64,000 nucleotides of DNA. It comes from Swingsia samuiensis. Its GTDB lineage: Bacteria; Pseudomonadota; Alphaproteobacteria; Acetobacterales; Acetobacteraceae. Position 1 is the stretch's first letter. The number at the start of each line of letters is the position of its first letter. The stretch is taken from assembly GCF_006542355.1 (NCBI RefSeq), contig NZ_CP038141.1:401501-465500 (forward strand), read 5' to 3'. Positions 1 through 9,602 of the stretch are shown one piece after another. The notes below the pieces were generated by a model. It was given only the letters and a program-made list of their open reading frames with translations. It searched no databases and was not told the DNA's origin. The position numbers and the translations under genes were made by a program.

Positions 1-713
1 ACAATACCTGCGACCAAAGTCTTTGGTTCACGCCACATAATACTTAACGAACCAAAGAAAATATCCTTAGTCGGCACACTTTCTGGTAATAGCCTTTTCT
101 TTCCGGTAGGCTCATGCGTGAAAAGAAGAGCTATCAAGCCTCCAATAATGACCAGCACCAATGAGCACCAAAAGGTTTTCACCTCGCCGAGGTAAGGAAT
201 GGTATAACGTGCAAATTGAGAGCCTAGCGTTGGCAAACCGGCAGAAAACGAGAACCAAAACCACCCCGCAGCAGACCCTAGCATGGATGTCGGTGTTGCC
301 GCTGCAATCCACACAAGAAAGCCATATGCAAAAAGTGGATAAGCGAAACCACGTAATGTATAAAATAAAAGGATCATTGAGCCATTATTGGGCCCTAGTC
401 CTAACGATAAAAACCCAACTTCGAACAGAGCCCATAAGAAAAGGCCGATCCACATAACCTTTTTCGGCCCCATCAAATCAGACAGCGGACCAGAAAACCA
501 AGCCGCTATCATGACTGTAACACCATAAAAGGTGAATAATTCGTTTACAAAGCCCTGATTATGACCGTGATGAAGCATAAAGGTATCAAGATACCCCGCC
601 TCTACACCGTCTCCAACCATGAATAAAAGTAAGCCAACAAAAGCCCAGAAAAGAGATCGTGGAATACCGAGGATTTCGGCTAATCCTCGCTTGGATGATG
701 TTGCTTCGGTCAT
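1..713 (-). CDS. MFS transporter, polyol/sugar permease family (N-terminal part; gene runs off the window)
   Basis: The frame opens with ATG at 713 and is still open at the window edge, giving about 237 residues of an integral membrane transporter. Residues 17-41 contain an acidic first membrane segment (GDGVEAGYLD), followed by the loop FYGVTVMIAAWFSGPLSDLMGPKK, written here as FYGVTVMIAAWF then SGPLSDLMGPKK, the classical MFS helix 2-3 signature. Later helices carry LRGFAYPLFAYGFLVW and GWFWFSFSAG. This pattern matches the ribitol/arabinitol permease branch (RbtT/DalT/CsbX-like) of the major facilitator superfamily, so a sugar alcohol is the likely substrate; that is inference. About half the protein is missing. 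It lies downstream of rplQ on the same strand but behind a strong terminator, so it is probably transcribed separately. Confidence 0.8.
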   Translation of the reverse strand, partial: MTEATSSKRGLAEILGIPRSLFWAFVGLLLFMVGDGVEAGYLDTFMLHHGHNQGFVNELFTFYGVTVMIAAWFSGPLSDLMGPKKVMWIGLFLWALFEVGFLSLGLGPNNGSMILLFYTLRGFAYPLFAYGFLVWIAAATPTSMLGSAAGWFWFSFSAGLPTLGSQFARYTIPYLGEVKTFWCSLVLVIIGGLIALLFTHEPTGKKRLLPESVPTKDIFFGSLSIMWREPKTLVAGI

Positions 714-929
714 TAGAGATGCTCTCCAAATCTAAGGACGCATCATAGATTGTTTCGATCTCATTACCAAAACAATATGAATCCGTCGTTGTAGCCCCTA
801 CGAGAGTGCTCGGGGTCAATTCAGACGTGACAGAACAGAAGACGATAAAACTTTTTATGAAAGAACCACACAAGTGGATCTTACCTGTCCTGATTCACTT
901 TTTCTGAGCGTAACATAATTATGACGCAA

Positions 930-947
930 ATGTGAACCGATTCACAT
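930..947. promoter_or_regulatory. CRP-like palindrome upstream of the MFS permease
   Basis: The sequence reads ATGTGAA-CCGA-TTCACAT, a perfect inverted repeat with 7-bp arms. It contains TGTGA-N6-TCACA, the consensus half-sites of CRP/FNR-type regulators, with A/T flanks. The central CG would also suit a LacI-family repressor. It lies about 217 bp before the permease start and just beyond the rplQ terminator, so the permease is the only plausible target. Confidence 0.55.
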
Positions 948-980
948 AAAAAAAGCCGATGCTTTTATCGCATCGGCTTT
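948..980 (-). terminator. Rho-independent terminator of the ribosomal protein block
   Basis: Eleven-bp perfect stem AAAGCCGATGC / GCATCGGCTTT (952-962 with 970-980), 7-nt loop, followed on the minus strand by a run of seven T. It lies 25 bp after the rplQ stop and ends the alpha operon. Confidence 0.92.
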
Positions 981-1004
981 CCTACTCAACTCAATTCAGT
1001 CGAA

Positions 1005-1424
1005 TTAAGCTGCAGCTTGCTCTTCAGCAACTGGTTTAGGACCACTGTCTTGGCCTTTTGCCGCAACATCCCGATCCACCAATTCAATCACAGCCATATC
1101 TGCATTATCACCATAACGCATACCAGCTTTAAGCACGCGGGAATATCCGCCTGCACGTGATTTATAACGCTCTGCTACTGTCGAAAAAAGCTTCGATACA
1201 ATTGCGTCATCACGCAATTGAGCAAAAGCTTGACGACGAGCATGCAGATCACCACGCTTACCAAGCGTAATCAACTTCTCAACGACAGGACGAAGTTCTT
1301 TCGCCTTTGGAAGAGTTGTTGTGATCTGCTCATGCTTAATAAGTGCAACTGCCATGTTACGGAACATAGCAGCGCGGTGAGAAGATGTGACGTTTAATTT
1401 ACGTCCGCTCACACCATGACGCAT
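1005..1424 (-). CDS. rplQ: 50S ribosomal protein L17
   Basis: Structural protein of the large subunit near the exit tunnel; 139 aa. It begins with [17 protein letters not shown], the conserved L17 N-terminus, and continues with the [19 protein letters not shown] core. The C-terminal 20 residues are a low-complexity Ala/Glu/Pro tail, common in alphaproteobacterial L17. It is the last gene of the rpsM-rpsK-rpoA-rplQ operon, 17 bp after rpoA, and is followed by a strong terminator. The assignment is certain. Confidence 0.98.
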   Translation of the reverse strand: MRHGVSGRKLNVTSSHRAAMFRNMAVALIKHEQITTTLPKAKELRPVVEKLITLGKRGDLHARRQAFAQLRDDAIVSKLFSTVAERYKSRAGGYSRVLKAGMRYGDNADMAVIELVDRDVAAKGQDSGPKPVAEEQAAA

Positions 1425-1441
1425 TGTTAATTTCCTTAATC

Positions 1442-2461
1442 TTAGAAGTTCTCATCAAGACGCTTGGCGAGATCTTCAATGTTCTCAGGTGGCCAAGCAG
1501 GGACATTCATGCCAAGCGACAAGCCCATACCGGTGAGAACTTCCTTGATCTCATTAAGCGATTTACGCCCAAAGTTTGGCGTACGGAGCATTTCCTGTTC
1601 GGATTTCTGCACCAAATCACCAATATAGACGATGTTATCGTTCTTGAGGCAGTTTGCGCTACGCACAGAAAGCTCAAGCTCATCAACCTTACGCAGAAGA
1701 TTACGATTGAACGGTAGATCATCTTGTGGCTCTTCCTGCTCAACAGGACGAGGCTCATCAAAGTTGATGAAGAGCTGCAATTGATCCTGAAGAATACGGG
1801 CTGCAAGAGCCAAACTATCTTCAGGTGTTACAGCGCCGTTTGTCTCAACCGTTAACAGCAGCTTGTCATAGTCAGTAACCTGACCAACACGCGTCTGCTC
1901 AACTTTGTAAGAAACGCGGCGTACAGGAGAATAAATCGCGTCAATCGGAATCATGCCAATAGGCGCATCCTCTGGGCGGTTTGCTGCTGCTGCAACATAT
2001 CCTTTACCCATATTGACGGTAAACTCCATGCCGAGCTTTACACCATCATCTAAAGTACAAATCACAAGGTCTGGATTCATGATTTCAATATCATGCCCAG
2101 CCTGAATTTGCCCCGCAGTAACTTCTCCTGGCCCTGTAGCCGTCAAAATCATGCGCTTTGGCCCCTCACCATGCATACGCAAAGCAAGTTGCTTAACGTT
2201 AAGGACGATATCCGTAACGTCTTCACGCACTCCAGGAACCGCTGAGAATTCATGCAGAACGCCATCAATTTGAATAGCAGTAACTGCTGCACCCTGCAGA
2301 GAAGACAGAAGAATACGACGCAGCGCATTCCCAAGCGTCATACCGAAACCGCGCTCTAACGGTTCTGCCACTACAGTAGCAATACGCGAAGGAACCGTGC
2401 CGGGCTCGACTTCAAGCTTCTCCGGCTTGATGAGGGACTGCCAGTTTTTCTGGAGAACCAA
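1442..2461 (-). CDS. rpoA: DNA-directed RNA polymerase subunit alpha
   Basis: The alpha subunit dimerises to start assembly of RNA polymerase and contacts upstream promoter DNA and activators through its C-terminal domain. The 339-aa product shows both parts: an N-terminal dimerisation domain (about 1-235, with the [17 protein letters not shown] motif near residue 45) and a helix-hairpin-helix C-terminal domain (about 255-339, with [18 protein letters not shown]). An acidic linker, [12 protein letters not shown], separates them. The operon position between rpsK and rplQ is the standard one. A 126-bp gap separates it from rpsK. Confidence 0.98.
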   Translation of the reverse strand: MVLQKNWQSLIKPEKLEVEPGTVPSRIATVVAEPLERGFGMTLGNALRRILLSSLQGAAVTAIQIDGVLHEFSAVPGVREDVTDIVLNVKQLALRMHGEGPKRMILTATGPGEVTAGQIQAGHDIEIMNPDLVICTLDDGVKLGMEFTVNMGKGYVAAAANRPEDAPIGMIPIDAIYSPVRRVSYKVEQTRVGQVTDYDKLLLTVETNGAVTPEDSLALAARILQDQLQLFINFDEPRPVEQEEPQDDLPFNRNLLRKVDELELSVRSANCLKNDNIVYIGDLVQKSEQEMLRTPNFGRKSLNEIKEVLTGMGLSLGMNVPAWPPENIEDLAKRLDENF

Positions 2462-2587
2462 GGTCGTGGCCTTTCAAACAACGAAGCCCGCCAATTAAAT
2501 TGGCGGCACCTGGCCCGCACGGATCGTGCGGTAGAAGATGCAATAACGACAAAAGCCACTCTATGAAAAGATGTGGCATTTCATCAC

Positions 2588-2980
2588 TTAGACGCGACGA
2601 CGTTTACGCGGACGACATCCATTATGTGGAACCGGTGTCATGTCGCGGATAGACGTAATCGTAAAGCCAACAGCCTGCAGCGCACGAAGTGCACTCTCAC
2701 GACCAGAACCTGGACCAGAAACTTCGATCTCAAGCGTTTCCATACCATGTTCACGCGCTTTACGGCCTGCATCTTCTGCAGCAACCTGAGCAGCGTATGG
2801 TGTAGATTTACGCGAACCTTTGAAGCCCTGTGCACCAGAAGAGGACCATGCAATTGCATTACCCTGTGCATCGGAGATGGTAATCATGGTGTTGTTAAAC
2901 GTGGAAAGCACGTGTGCCACACCAGAGATAATATTTTTGCGCTCTTTCTTACGAATGCGCGGCGCTGCGGCCTTAGCCAT
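2588..2980 (-). CDS. rpsK: 30S ribosomal protein S11
   Basis: Small-subunit platform protein at the mRNA exit / E site; 130 aa, normal length. [18 protein letters not shown], the conserved core and the basic tail [11 protein letters not shown] are diagnostic. A good Shine-Dalgarno (AGGACG) precedes ATG at 2980. It is followed by rpoA and preceded by rpsM, the usual alpha-operon order; rpsD is not present in this operon, as is usual for alphaproteobacteria. Confidence 0.98.
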   Translation of the reverse strand: MAKAAAPRIRKKERKNIISGVAHVLSTFNNTMITISDAQGNAIAWSSSGAQGFKGSRKSTPYAAQVAAEDAGRKAREHGMETLEIEVSGPGSGRESALRALQAVGFTITSIRDMTPVPHNGCRPRKRRRV

Positions 2981-3040
2981 AATAGAGGTCGTCCTAAAAG
3001 TTAACGAGTACGTCTAAAGTGATGAAAAAGCTATACGCGA

Positions 3041-3418
3041 TTAGCGCGTAACTTTCTTTTTACCAGCAATAGCAACAGCTTTACCCTTACGCGTACGCGC
3101 ATTGGTATGAGTACGCTGACCACGAACTGGCAAGCTGCGGCGGTGACGTAGACCACGATAGCTACCAAGATCCATCAAACGCTTGATGTTCATTGCTGTT
3201 TCACGTCGAAGGTCACCCTCAACGCGATATTCACTATCGATAATTTCACGGATCTTTACGATCTCATCATCTGATAGTTCGTTTACGCGCTTAGCATCAG
3301 GAATGCCAAGCTTGCTGCAAATTGCTTGCGCTGTCGACGGACCAATGCCGTAGACATAACGCAGGCTGATGACCACCCGCTTGTTGGTCGGAATGTTTAC
3401 GCCGGCAATACGTGCCAC
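3041..3418 (-). CDS. rpsM: 30S ribosomal protein S13
   Basis: Head protein of the small subunit, contacting 23S rRNA bridge elements and P-site tRNA; 125 aa. It starts [20 protein letters not shown], and contains [12 protein letters not shown] (helix-two-turn-helix region), [16 protein letters not shown] and the basic C-terminal tail. It is the first gene of the alpha operon here; no rpmJ or infA is found between adk and rpsM. A near-consensus promoter lies 150 bp upstream (3571-3598). Confidence 0.98.
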   Translation of the reverse strand: MARIAGVNIPTNKRVVISLRYVYGIGPSTAQAICSKLGIPDAKRVNELSDDEIVKIREIIDSEYRVEGDLRRETAMNIKRLMDLGSYRGLRHRRSLPVRGQRTHTNARTRKGKAVAIAGKKKVTR

Positions 3419-3570
3419 GCCAAATCTCCCATCGACACGGCCTAACCGTGCCTACCTGTTTACACTGTCGATCAGAATTGGATCGATTGCATTACAGCTA
3501 AACTATTTTCCCCTAAACCGATTCCAAGGGACATAATACGTCTATAACTGTAAATAGCTTGAAAGCGCGG

Positions 3571-3598
3571 AATATACTGTTCTCCCGCACCCTGTCAA
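3571..3598 (-). promoter_or_regulatory. Promoter candidate for rpsM-rpsK-rpoA-rplQ
   Basis: On the minus strand TTGACA (3593-3598), a 16-bp spacer and TATATT (3571-3576) form a near-consensus housekeeping promoter about 150 bp before rpsM. It would allow the alpha operon to be transcribed independently of secY-adk. The -35 box directly abuts the hairpin at 3598-3633. Confidence 0.65.
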
Positions 3599-3633
3599 AC
3601 ACCAATGATCACTTTTGCGTGATTATTGGTGTT
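3598..3633 (-). terminator. Hairpin between adk and the alpha operon
   Basis: Fifteen-bp arms with a single mismatch (AACACCAATGATCAC / GTGATTATTGGTGTT) around a 6-nt loop, 13 bp after the adk stop. On the minus strand only TTTG follows, so termination would be partial; a T-rich run follows on the plus strand. Best read as an attenuator or processing hairpin separating secY-adk from rpsM. Confidence 0.5.
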
Positions 3634-3646
3634 TTATTTTTATACC

Positions 3647-4213
3647 TTACCCAATCAAAGCATCTATCGACGCCCCAACATCATCGACAGAACGCATTCC
3701 ATCGATCCGTTTTAGGCGACCAGCCTTTTCATAATAAGGTAAAATAGGCGCTGTTTGTTGGCGATAAACTTCTAGTCTTGACCGCACCACATCAGGGTTA
3801 TCATCCGCACGGCGCGTACCGTCTTCCCCTGTGCGCTGCTCAAGGCGTTCCAAAATCTGACCTTCATCCACTTCCAACAAAATGACAGCACCAATCGTCT
3901 GGTGCGTCTTAGAAAGCATGCCATCTAATGCAACAGCCTGACTTTCTGTCCGAGGGAAGCCATCAAGAATAAACCCGTGGGCACAATCAGATTCCGCGAT
4001 ACGGTTCTCAATCATGCTCACCATGACAGGGTCAGGAACAAATTGTCCCTTTTCCATAATAGCCTTTGCTTCTTTCCCGAGTGCTGTTCCTGCCGCAACT
4101 TCCGCACGAAGCATATCACCCGTCGAAATCTGCTTTAGCCCATATTTCTGCTCAAGACGCTTCGCCTGCGTTCCTTTTCCAGCCCCAGGAGGGCCTAGAA
4201 GAATAATATTCAT
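3647..4213 (-). CDS. adk: Adenylate kinase
   Basis: Catalyses ATP + AMP to 2 ADP in the cytosol, keeping adenylate pools balanced. The P-loop GPPGAGKGTQ is at residues 7-16, followed by the AMP-binding GDMLRAEVA region and the DGFPRTESQA motif. At 188 aa it is the short form: the LID segment around RTGEDGTRRADDNPDVV is short and has no zinc-binding cysteines. The start overlaps the secY stop by 4 bp (ATGA), indicating translational coupling, as in many bacteria. Confidence 0.97.
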   Translation of the reverse strand: MNIILLGPPGAGKGTQAKRLEQKYGLKQISTGDMLRAEVAAGTALGKEAKAIMEKGQFVPDPVMVSMIENRIAESDCAHGFILDGFPRTESQAVALDGMLSKTHQTIGAVILLEVDEGQILERLEQRTGEDGTRRADDNPDVVRSRLEVYRQQTAPILPYYEKAGRLKRIDGMRSVDDVGASIDALIG

Positions 4214-5595
4214 CGGCGTTTTATCCCACTCGGGACCCCATTATTCCGTCCACCTCGATTCCGCTTCTGCTTACGAATCAGTCCTTGATACTGATGTGCC
4301 ACAAGATGAGACTGCACTTGGGTAACGGTATCAATCGTAACGGAAACGATAATGATCAAACTCGTACCACCAAAATAAAACGGGACATTATATTTACTGA
4401 TCAAAATCTGCGGAAGAAGACACACAACAACCAGATAAAGAGCACCAATTGCAGTTAAACGTGACAAAATACGATCTAGATAAACAGCCGTATTAGCCCC
4501 AGGCCGAACACCAGGAATAAAGCCACCTTGTTTTCTTAAGTTATCCGCTGTTTCTTGTGGGTTAAACGTAACCGCTGCATAGAAATAAGAGAAAAACACA
4601 ATCATCGCAGCATAAAATAGCATGTACAGAGGCTGCCCCTGACCAAGCTGCTGCCCCAAAACCGACAACCAGTGCGGCATGGAGTGTTTATTACTCATAA
4701 ATCCAGAAATTGTGACAGGGATCAACAATACCGAAGATGCGAAAATAGGAGGGATGACCCCTGCCGTATTAACCTTCAAAGGCATATGTGTTGAATCACC
4801 ACCATATATCCGATTGCCAACCTGACGCTTTGGATACTGTATGATGATCCTGCGCTGAGCCTGCTCCATAAACACAATGAATGCGATAACAGCAATCGCC
4901 AACACAAGGAAAACAAGCACAAACACAGGAGAAAGAACTCCTGTCCGACCCAACTCAAACAAGCTTGCCAGAGCATGAGGCAAGTTTGCAACAATCCCCG
5001 TGTAAATGATCAGAGAAATTCCGTTCCCGACCCCACGCGCTGTAATCTGCTCACCTAGCCACATTAAGAACATCGTTCCGCCCACAAGTGTAATCACACT
5101 TGAGATCAGAAAAAATGGTCCAGGCGACACAACTGCAGTTGCTCCGCCTTGTGCAGTCATATTTTCTAGCCCAACGGCAATCCCGTAAGCTTGAAACAAC
5201 GCGATAAAAACTGTCAAATATCGTGTGTATTGATTCAGTTTTTTACGCCCAGACTCTCCCTCTTTTTTCATCGCTTCCATGGAAGGAAGAGCTGTAGAGA
5301 GAAGCTGAATAATAATAGAAGCACTAATATAAGGCATAATATTCAGTGCAAACACTGTCATACGCCCAAGCGCACCACCGGTAAACATGTCAAACATGCC
5401 TAAAATACCGCCTTGGTGCTGCGCCAAAAGCTGCCCCATAACAGTCGCATCAACTCCTGGAACAGGGATATATGTTCCAAGGCGATAAACTATCAGAGCA
5501 AGAAGAGTAAACCAGATACGCTTCTTAAGTTCAGTTGCCTTTGCAAAAGAACTCAAATTGAGATTGGCGGCGAGTTGCTCTGCTGCGGAAGCCAT
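4210..5595 (-). CDS. secY: Preprotein translocase subunit SecY
   Basis: Pore-forming subunit of the SecYEG channel in the inner membrane. The 461-aa protein has ten predicted membrane segments; conserved pieces include LGTYIPVPGVD near the N-terminus, the GIGNGISLIIY-type motif (here GVGNGISLIIYTGI) and the cytoplasmic loop QAQRRIIIQYPKRQVG. The C-terminus is basic and Asn/Gly-rich (KQKRNRGGRNNGVPSG). It sits 99 bp after rplO and overlaps adk by 4 bp. Confidence 0.98.
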   Translation of the reverse strand: MASAAEQLAANLNLSSFAKATELKKRIWFTLLALIVYRLGTYIPVPGVDATVMGQLLAQHQGGILGMFDMFTGGALGRMTVFALNIMPYISASIIIQLLSTALPSMEAMKKEGESGRKKLNQYTRYLTVFIALFQAYGIAVGLENMTAQGGATAVVSPGPFFLISSVITLVGGTMFLMWLGEQITARGVGNGISLIIYTGIVANLPHALASLFELGRTGVLSPVFVLVFLVLAIAVIAFIVFMEQAQRRIIIQYPKRQVGNRIYGGDSTHMPLKVNTAGVIPPIFASSVLLIPVTISGFMSNKHSMPHWLSVLGQQLGQGQPLYMLFYAAMIVFFSYFYAAVTFNPQETADNLRKQGGFIPGVRPGANTAVYLDRILSRLTAIGALYLVVVCLLPQILISKYNVPFYFGGTSLIIIVSVTIDTVTQVQSHLVAHQYQGLIRKQKRNRGGRNNGVPSGIKRR

Positions 5596-5694
5596 CCCCC
5601 TGTCCTTTCATGAAAACAGCGCCACCGTACATATGCACGGGACGCTGCTCTCTATCTACCCATTCCAGAACGATTATTCTGGAAGAAAGACATC

Positions 5695-6180
5695 TTAGGC
5701 CTCAGCCTGAGTCTCTTTCTTTGGTGCAAGTACTTTTACAGTACCACCAGCTTTTTCAACAGCAGCAATCGCTGTTGCTGAAGCGCCATCAACCTCAATG
5801 GTCAGCTTATGGGACAATTCGCCTTTTGCAAGCAAACGCACACCATGAACCTTACCATTCACAAGGCCAGCAGCACGTAATGTTTCTGCTGTCACTGTGG
5901 ATGATGCATCCAGCTTTCCTGCTTCAATTGCTTTGGAAAGAGCACCAAGATTTACAGGCGCGTATACTTTACGGAAAATGTTAACAAATCCGCGTTTTGG
6001 CATACGACGATATAAAGGTAGCTGACCACCTTCAAAACCGTTCAAAGAGACACCTTCACGAGCCTTTTGACCCTTAACACCGCGACCGGAAGTTTTTCCC
6101 TTACCGGACCCAATGCCACGTCCAAGACGCTTTTTACGATAGCGAGAACCCTCGTTATCGCGCAATTCGTTGAGGTTCAT
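5695..6180 (-). CDS. rplO: 50S ribosomal protein L15
   Basis: Late-assembling large-subunit protein. N-terminal [20 protein letters not shown] followed by the glycine/basic loop [20 protein letters not shown] identifies L15; the globular C-terminal domain follows. The 161-aa length is normal. The ATG lies one base after the rpmD stop, so the two are likely translationally coupled, and secY follows. Confidence 0.98.
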   Translation of the reverse strand: MNLNELRDNEGSRYRKKRLGRGIGSGKGKTSGRGVKGQKAREGVSLNGFEGGQLPLYRRMPKRGFVNIFRKVYAPVNLGALSKAIEAGKLDASSTVTAETLRAAGLVNGKVHGVRLLAKGELSHKLTIEVDGASATAIAAVEKAGGTVKVLAPKKETQAEA

Positions 6181-6181
6181 A

Positions 6182-6370
6182 TCAATCCTCCACCTTAACG
6201 AGGTGGGCCACTTTACGGATCATTCCACGCACAGCTGGAGTATCCTCCAGCCGACGTGTGGAACCAATTCCGCGCAAACCAAGACCTATTACCGTCTCTG
6301 CTTGACCAGGCTTGCGACCAATAACAGAAGCGATCTGCGTCACCTGAATGGTTTTACCCTTTTCAGACAT
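6182..6370 (-). CDS. rpmD: 50S ribosomal protein L30
   Basis: Small large-subunit protein, 62 aa. The start ATG at 6370 overlaps the rpsE stop by 8 bp; the open frame continues upstream but only as antisense-like sequence inside rpsE, so the inner ATG was chosen. Motifs: [20 protein letters not shown] followed by [19 protein letters not shown], the typical two L30 blocks. Confidence 0.96.
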   Translation of the reverse strand: MSEKGKTIQVTQIASVIGRKPGQAETVIGLGLRGIGSTRRLEDTPAVRGMIRKVAHLVKVED

Positions 6371-6935
6371 TAGCAGCCTCCCCAGCATTATTCTGGTCGC
6401 GCTTACCAAAGATCTCAGCAACTTTTTTACCACGTCGTGCTGCCACGTTACGTGGGCTTCCTGCTTTTTGAAGAGCAGCAAAAGTCGCTTTAATCATGTT
6501 GTGTGGGTTACGCGTTCCCAAGCTTTTAGCAACAACATCGTTGATGCCAAGGCTCTCAAAAACAGCACGCATCGGACCACCAGCGATGATTCCCGTACCT
6601 GCTTCAGCTGCACGAACGACAACCTTACCTGCACCATAATGCCCAAAAGCATCGTGATGAAGTGTCCGACCTTCCTTCATAGGAACACGGATCATGCTGC
6701 GCTTAGCGCGTTCTGTAGCCTTACGGATCGCTTCAGGAACTTCGCGAGCTTTACCCGCTCCGTAACCAACGCGTCCTTTCTGATCGCCAACAACAACCAA
6801 CGCTGCAAAAGCAAAGCGACGGCCACCCTTAACAACCTTAGCAACACGATTGATCGTTACGAGCTTATCGACCAGATCATCGCCCTGCTCACGTTCACGA
6901 CCACCACGGCCGCCTTCTTTTGGCTCTCGTGCCAT
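6363..6935 (-). CDS. rpsE: 30S ribosomal protein S5
   Basis: Small-subunit protein lining the mRNA entry tunnel and important for decoding accuracy. 190 aa with an Arg/Gly/Glu-rich N-terminus ([15 protein letters not shown]), the S5 double-stranded RNA-binding domain ([19 protein letters not shown]) and the C-terminal domain with [20 protein letters not shown]. It lies between rplR and rpmD in the spc operon order. Confidence 0.98.
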   Translation of the reverse strand: MAREPKEGGRGGREREQGDDLVDKLVTINRVAKVVKGGRRFAFAALVVVGDQKGRVGYGAGKAREVPEAIRKATERAKRSMIRVPMKEGRTLHHDAFGHYGAGKVVVRAAEAGTGIIAGGPMRAVFESLGINDVVAKSLGTRNPHNMIKATFAALQKAGSPRNVAARRGKKVAEIFGKRDQNNAGEAANV

Positions 6936-6947
6936 GTATGATCCTCC

Positions 6948-7310
6948 TTAGAACGAGAGTCCGCCCTCACGGGCAGCCTCAGCTAGGGCCTTGACCCGGC
7001 CGTGATAGACATAAGCGCCGCGATCAAACACGACGGTCTTTACACCAGCTTCCAGTGCGCGTTCTGCTATCAGCTTTCCGATAACAGACGCGGCGTCAAC
7101 ATTCGCGCCAGTCTTACCGTTAGAACGGATGTCTTTTTCCAGCGTAGACGCACTAGCAAGCGTACGCCCCTGAGCATCGTCGATGATCTGGGCATGAATA
7201 TGTTTGCTGGAACGGAAGACCGACAAACGCGGCCGGCCGCCGCTCTTGCGACGAAGCTGGAAACGAAGCCGTTGACGACGACGCTCCTGCATTCCTTGCT
7301 GCGATGCCAT
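6948..7310 (-). CDS. rplR: 50S ribosomal protein L18
   Basis: 5S rRNA-binding protein of the central protuberance; 120 aa. Conserved stretches are [18 protein letters not shown] and [18 protein letters not shown] near the C-terminus. Its start codon shares one base with the rplF stop region, so translation is likely coupled to rplF. Confidence 0.98.
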   Translation of the reverse strand: MASQQGMQERRRQRLRFQLRRKSGGRPRLSVFRSSKHIHAQIIDDAQGRTLASASTLEKDIRSNGKTGANVDAASVIGKLIAERALEAGVKTVVFDRGAYVYHGRVKALAEAAREGGLSF

Positions 7311-7846
7311 TATTTCTTCTTACCTTCCTTGCGACGCAGAACTTCAGTTTCGTAACGAACACCCTTACCTTTATAAGGCTCAGGCTTACGGAAGCTGCGG
7401 ATATCAAGAGCAACCTGACCAACACGTTGTTTATCATTACCTTCAACAACGATGGAGGTTGGACGAGGCGTGGTGATTTTTACATCACTTGGTACAGGGT
7501 ACACCACATCATGGGAGAACCCAAGATTCATAACCAAGTTAGACCCCTGAACAGCAGCACGAAAACCCGTACCCTGAATTTCAAGAGACTTCGTAAAACC
7601 AACAGAAACGCCTTTAATTACGTTTGCAATCAAAGCGCGTGTTGTTCCCCACATAGTCCAGTTGTCACTGGAACGACGTCCAACTGGAGCAACAGCAACC
7701 TCATTGCCCTCAATCTTAACGTCAACATAGCGAGAAACAGGAATACTCAGTTCACCACGCTTACCTTTGGCTGTAAAAACGCCATTAGCAAGGGCAACTT
7801 GGACGCCTGACGGAACTTCTACAGGATATTTACCTACACGAGACAT
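7310..7846 (-). CDS. rplF: 50S ribosomal protein L6
   Basis: Large-subunit protein near the factor-binding site. ATG at 7846 is preceded by AAGGAGGGG, a strong Shine-Dalgarno; the frame stays open upstream within rpsH, but that extension is not L6-like. The 178-aa product has [15 protein letters not shown], the central [18 protein letters not shown], and the C-terminal [18 protein letters not shown], the L6 signature. Confidence 0.97.
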   Translation of the reverse strand: MSRVGKYPVEVPSGVQVALANGVFTAKGKRGELSIPVSRYVDVKIEGNEVAVAPVGRRSSDNWTMWGTTRALIANVIKGVSVGFTKSLEIQGTGFRAAVQGSNLVMNLGFSHDVVYPVPSDVKITTPRPTSIVVEGNDKQRVGQVALDIRSFRKPEPYKGKGVRYETEVLRRKEGKKK

Positions 7847-7856
7847 GCGCCCCTCC

Positions 7857-8255
7857 TTAGAAGACGCGGCAGAGAACCTCGCCACCAACATTGGCAGCGC
7901 GGGCCTCAACGTCCGAAAGGACGCCACGTGGGGTGGAAAGGATCGACACACCAAGGCCCGCATAAACGCGAGGAAGTTCCTTGATCTTCGAATAAACACG
8001 ACGACCAGGCTTAGAAACTCTGTGAATTTCTTTAATTACTGGTTGTCCGTCCGTATATTTCAACTCAATACGCAATTGAGCTACACCTTTACGGACTTCT
8101 TCAAGTGCAAAACCGCGAATATACCCTTCACGCTTAAGAGCTTCGAGTACATTCGAGCGCAGTTTTGACGCCGGAGCCACACAAGCGGCATGACGAGCAC
8201 GCTGCGCATTGCGGATCCGGGTCAACATATCACCCAGCGGATCAGACAAAGACAT
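7857..8255 (-). CDS. rpsH: 30S ribosomal protein S8
   Basis: Primary 16S rRNA-binding protein of the central domain; in enterobacteria it also represses spc-operon translation. The 132-aa protein begins [16 protein letters not shown] and ends with [20 protein letters not shown], covering both S8 domains. It lies 12 bp after rpsN. Confidence 0.98.
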   Translation of the reverse strand: MSLSDPLGDMLTRIRNAQRARHAACVAPASKLRSNVLEALKREGYIRGFALEEVRKGVAQLRIELKYTDGQPVIKEIHRVSKPGRRVYSKIKELPRVYAGLGVSILSTPRGVLSDVEARAANVGGEVLCRVF

Positions 8256-8267
8256 TTAACCTACCCT

Positions 8268-8573
8268 TTACCAGCTCGACTTAACCATACCAGGAATCTG
8301 GCCGGTAGAGGCAAGATCACGCAGAGCAATACGGCTCAACTCAAACTTGCGATAATTTGCACGAGGACGCCCAGAAACCTTACAACGCAAACGAACGCGC
8401 GTTGCAGACCCGTTACGAGGCAATTTCGCCAACTTTAAAGTCGCTTCAAAACGGTCTTCGACCGAAAGAGAACGATCTTTGATGATATTTTTAAGAGCGG
8501 TCCGTTTTTCTTTATCGCGCTTTGCCAAAGCTGCACGATGGTTATTACGGTTAACCGCTGAGACCTTCGCCAT
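8268..8573 (-). CDS. rpsN: 30S ribosomal protein S14 (zinc-independent type)
   Basis: Head protein of the small subunit, 101 aa. It carries the conserved C-terminal [20 protein letters not shown] and the basic N-terminal helix. There is no CxxC pair, so this is the longer, zinc-free S14. A 133-bp gap upstream, with a hairpin, separates it from rplE; elsewhere in the spc block the spacing is much tighter. Confidence 0.98.
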   Translation of the reverse strand: MAKVSAVNRNNHRAALAKRDKEKRTALKNIIKDRSLSVEDRFEATLKLAKLPRNGSATRVRLRCKVSGRPRANYRKFELSRIALRDLASTGQIPGMVKSSW

Positions 8574-8640
8574 CTCGAATTTTCTCCCGGAACCTGTCAG
8601 GCCTATCCCGACGGTTTTCCAATCAGCACTATATAGAGGA

Positions 8641-8667
8641 ATTCGACCTTCAATTAAAAGGCCGAAT
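8641..8667 (-). other. Hairpin in the rplE-rpsN gap
   Basis: Imperfect stem ATTCG-a-CCTT / AAGG-c-CGAAT with a 7-nt loop in the only long gap inside the spc block. No clear T-run follows on the minus strand, so it may be an RNA-processing or regulatory hairpin. A TATATA box lies just downstream, but no matching -35 was found. Confidence 0.35.
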
Positions 8668-8706
8668 CCTAAATTTTTAGCATGATCGGTCTGAAAAGTA
8701 ATCTAA

Positions 8707-9270
8707 TCAACCTTGAAAAGGTAGATCGAAAGCTTTCAGCAATGCTTTTGCTTCAGCATCTGTCTTCGCAGAAGTAACAAAAATGATGTCCATTCCACGA
8801 ACAGCATCAATTTTATCATACTCAATTTCTGGAAAAACAATCTGCTCTTTAATGCCCATGGCAAAATTACCACGGCCATCAAACCCTTTATTCGCAGGTA
8901 GACCACGGAAATCACGCACGCGAGGCATAGCAATTGTAACTAAGCGGTCTAAAAATTCGTACATCCGCTTGCGACGTAAAGTAACTTTACATCCAATTGG
9001 CAAACCTTCACGAATTTTAAAACCTGCAATCGCTTTACGTGCTAGAGTTTTAACAGGCTTTTGCCCAGAAATAGCTGCCATTTCGGCTACGGCTGCATCA
9101 AGCTTCTTTTGATCGCCTGCTGCTTCACCAACGCCCATATTCAACACGATTTTTTCTAACCGTGGAATTTGCATTGGGTTTTTGTAACCGAACTGCTCGC
9201 GAAGCTGTTGCTTCAGAACGTCTTCATAACGCTGCTGCATACGTGGCAAAGCGGTTTTTGTATCGCTCAT
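8707..9270 (-). CDS. rplE: 50S ribosomal protein L5
   Basis: 5S rRNA-binding protein of the central protuberance contacting P-site tRNA. The 187-aa product has [33 protein letters not shown] and the [17 protein letters not shown] motif, all typical. It starts 11 bp after rplX, normal spc-operon order. Confidence 0.98.
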   Translation of the reverse strand: MSDTKTALPRMQQRYEDVLKQQLREQFGYKNPMQIPRLEKIVLNMGVGEAAGDQKKLDAAVAEMAAISGQKPVKTLARKAIAGFKIREGLPIGCKVTLRRKRMYEFLDRLVTIAMPRVRDFRGLPANKGFDGRGNFAMGIKEQIVFPEIEYDKIDAVRGMDIIFVTSAKTDAEAKALLKAFDLPFQG

Positions 9271-9281
9271 CTCTTGCCCCC

Positions 9282-9602
9282 TCAGCCTTCAATCACTTCG
9301 CCGGTTGCCTTAGCAACACGAACTTTGCGACCATCATCAAGCACACGGAACCCAACACGTGTTGGTTTTCCACTCTTTGGATCAACCAATTTCAAATTGG
9401 ACAAATGGATCGGCATTTCACGTTCGATAATACCGCCCTCACCGCCCATCCGGTTAGGCTTCGTATGACGCTTTGCAACAGCAACACCACGAACTACAGC
9501 TTTTTCTGTTTTTGGAAAAACAGAAAGAACTTCGCCACGGACTCCTTTGGACTTGCCGGAAAGGATCAGAACCTGATCACCTTTTTTAATACGAGCAGCC
9601 AT
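9282..9602 (-). CDS. rplX: 50S ribosomal protein L24
   Basis: Assembly-initiator protein binding 23S rRNA near the exit tunnel. The 106-aa protein opens [20 protein letters not shown], the KOW motif of L24, and includes [20 protein letters not shown]. The ATG overlaps the rplN stop by one base. Confidence 0.98.
   Translation of the reverse strand: MAARIKKGDQVLILSGKSKGVRGEVLSVFPKTEKAVVRGVAVAKRHTKPNRMGGEGGIIEREMPIHLSNLKLVDPKSGKPTRVGFRVLDDGRKVRVAKATGEVIEG

Noticed and set aside
586-873. 95-codon minus-strand frame at the left end
   Set aside because: It is a shifted frame over the MFS permease start; the permease frame has clear MFS motifs.
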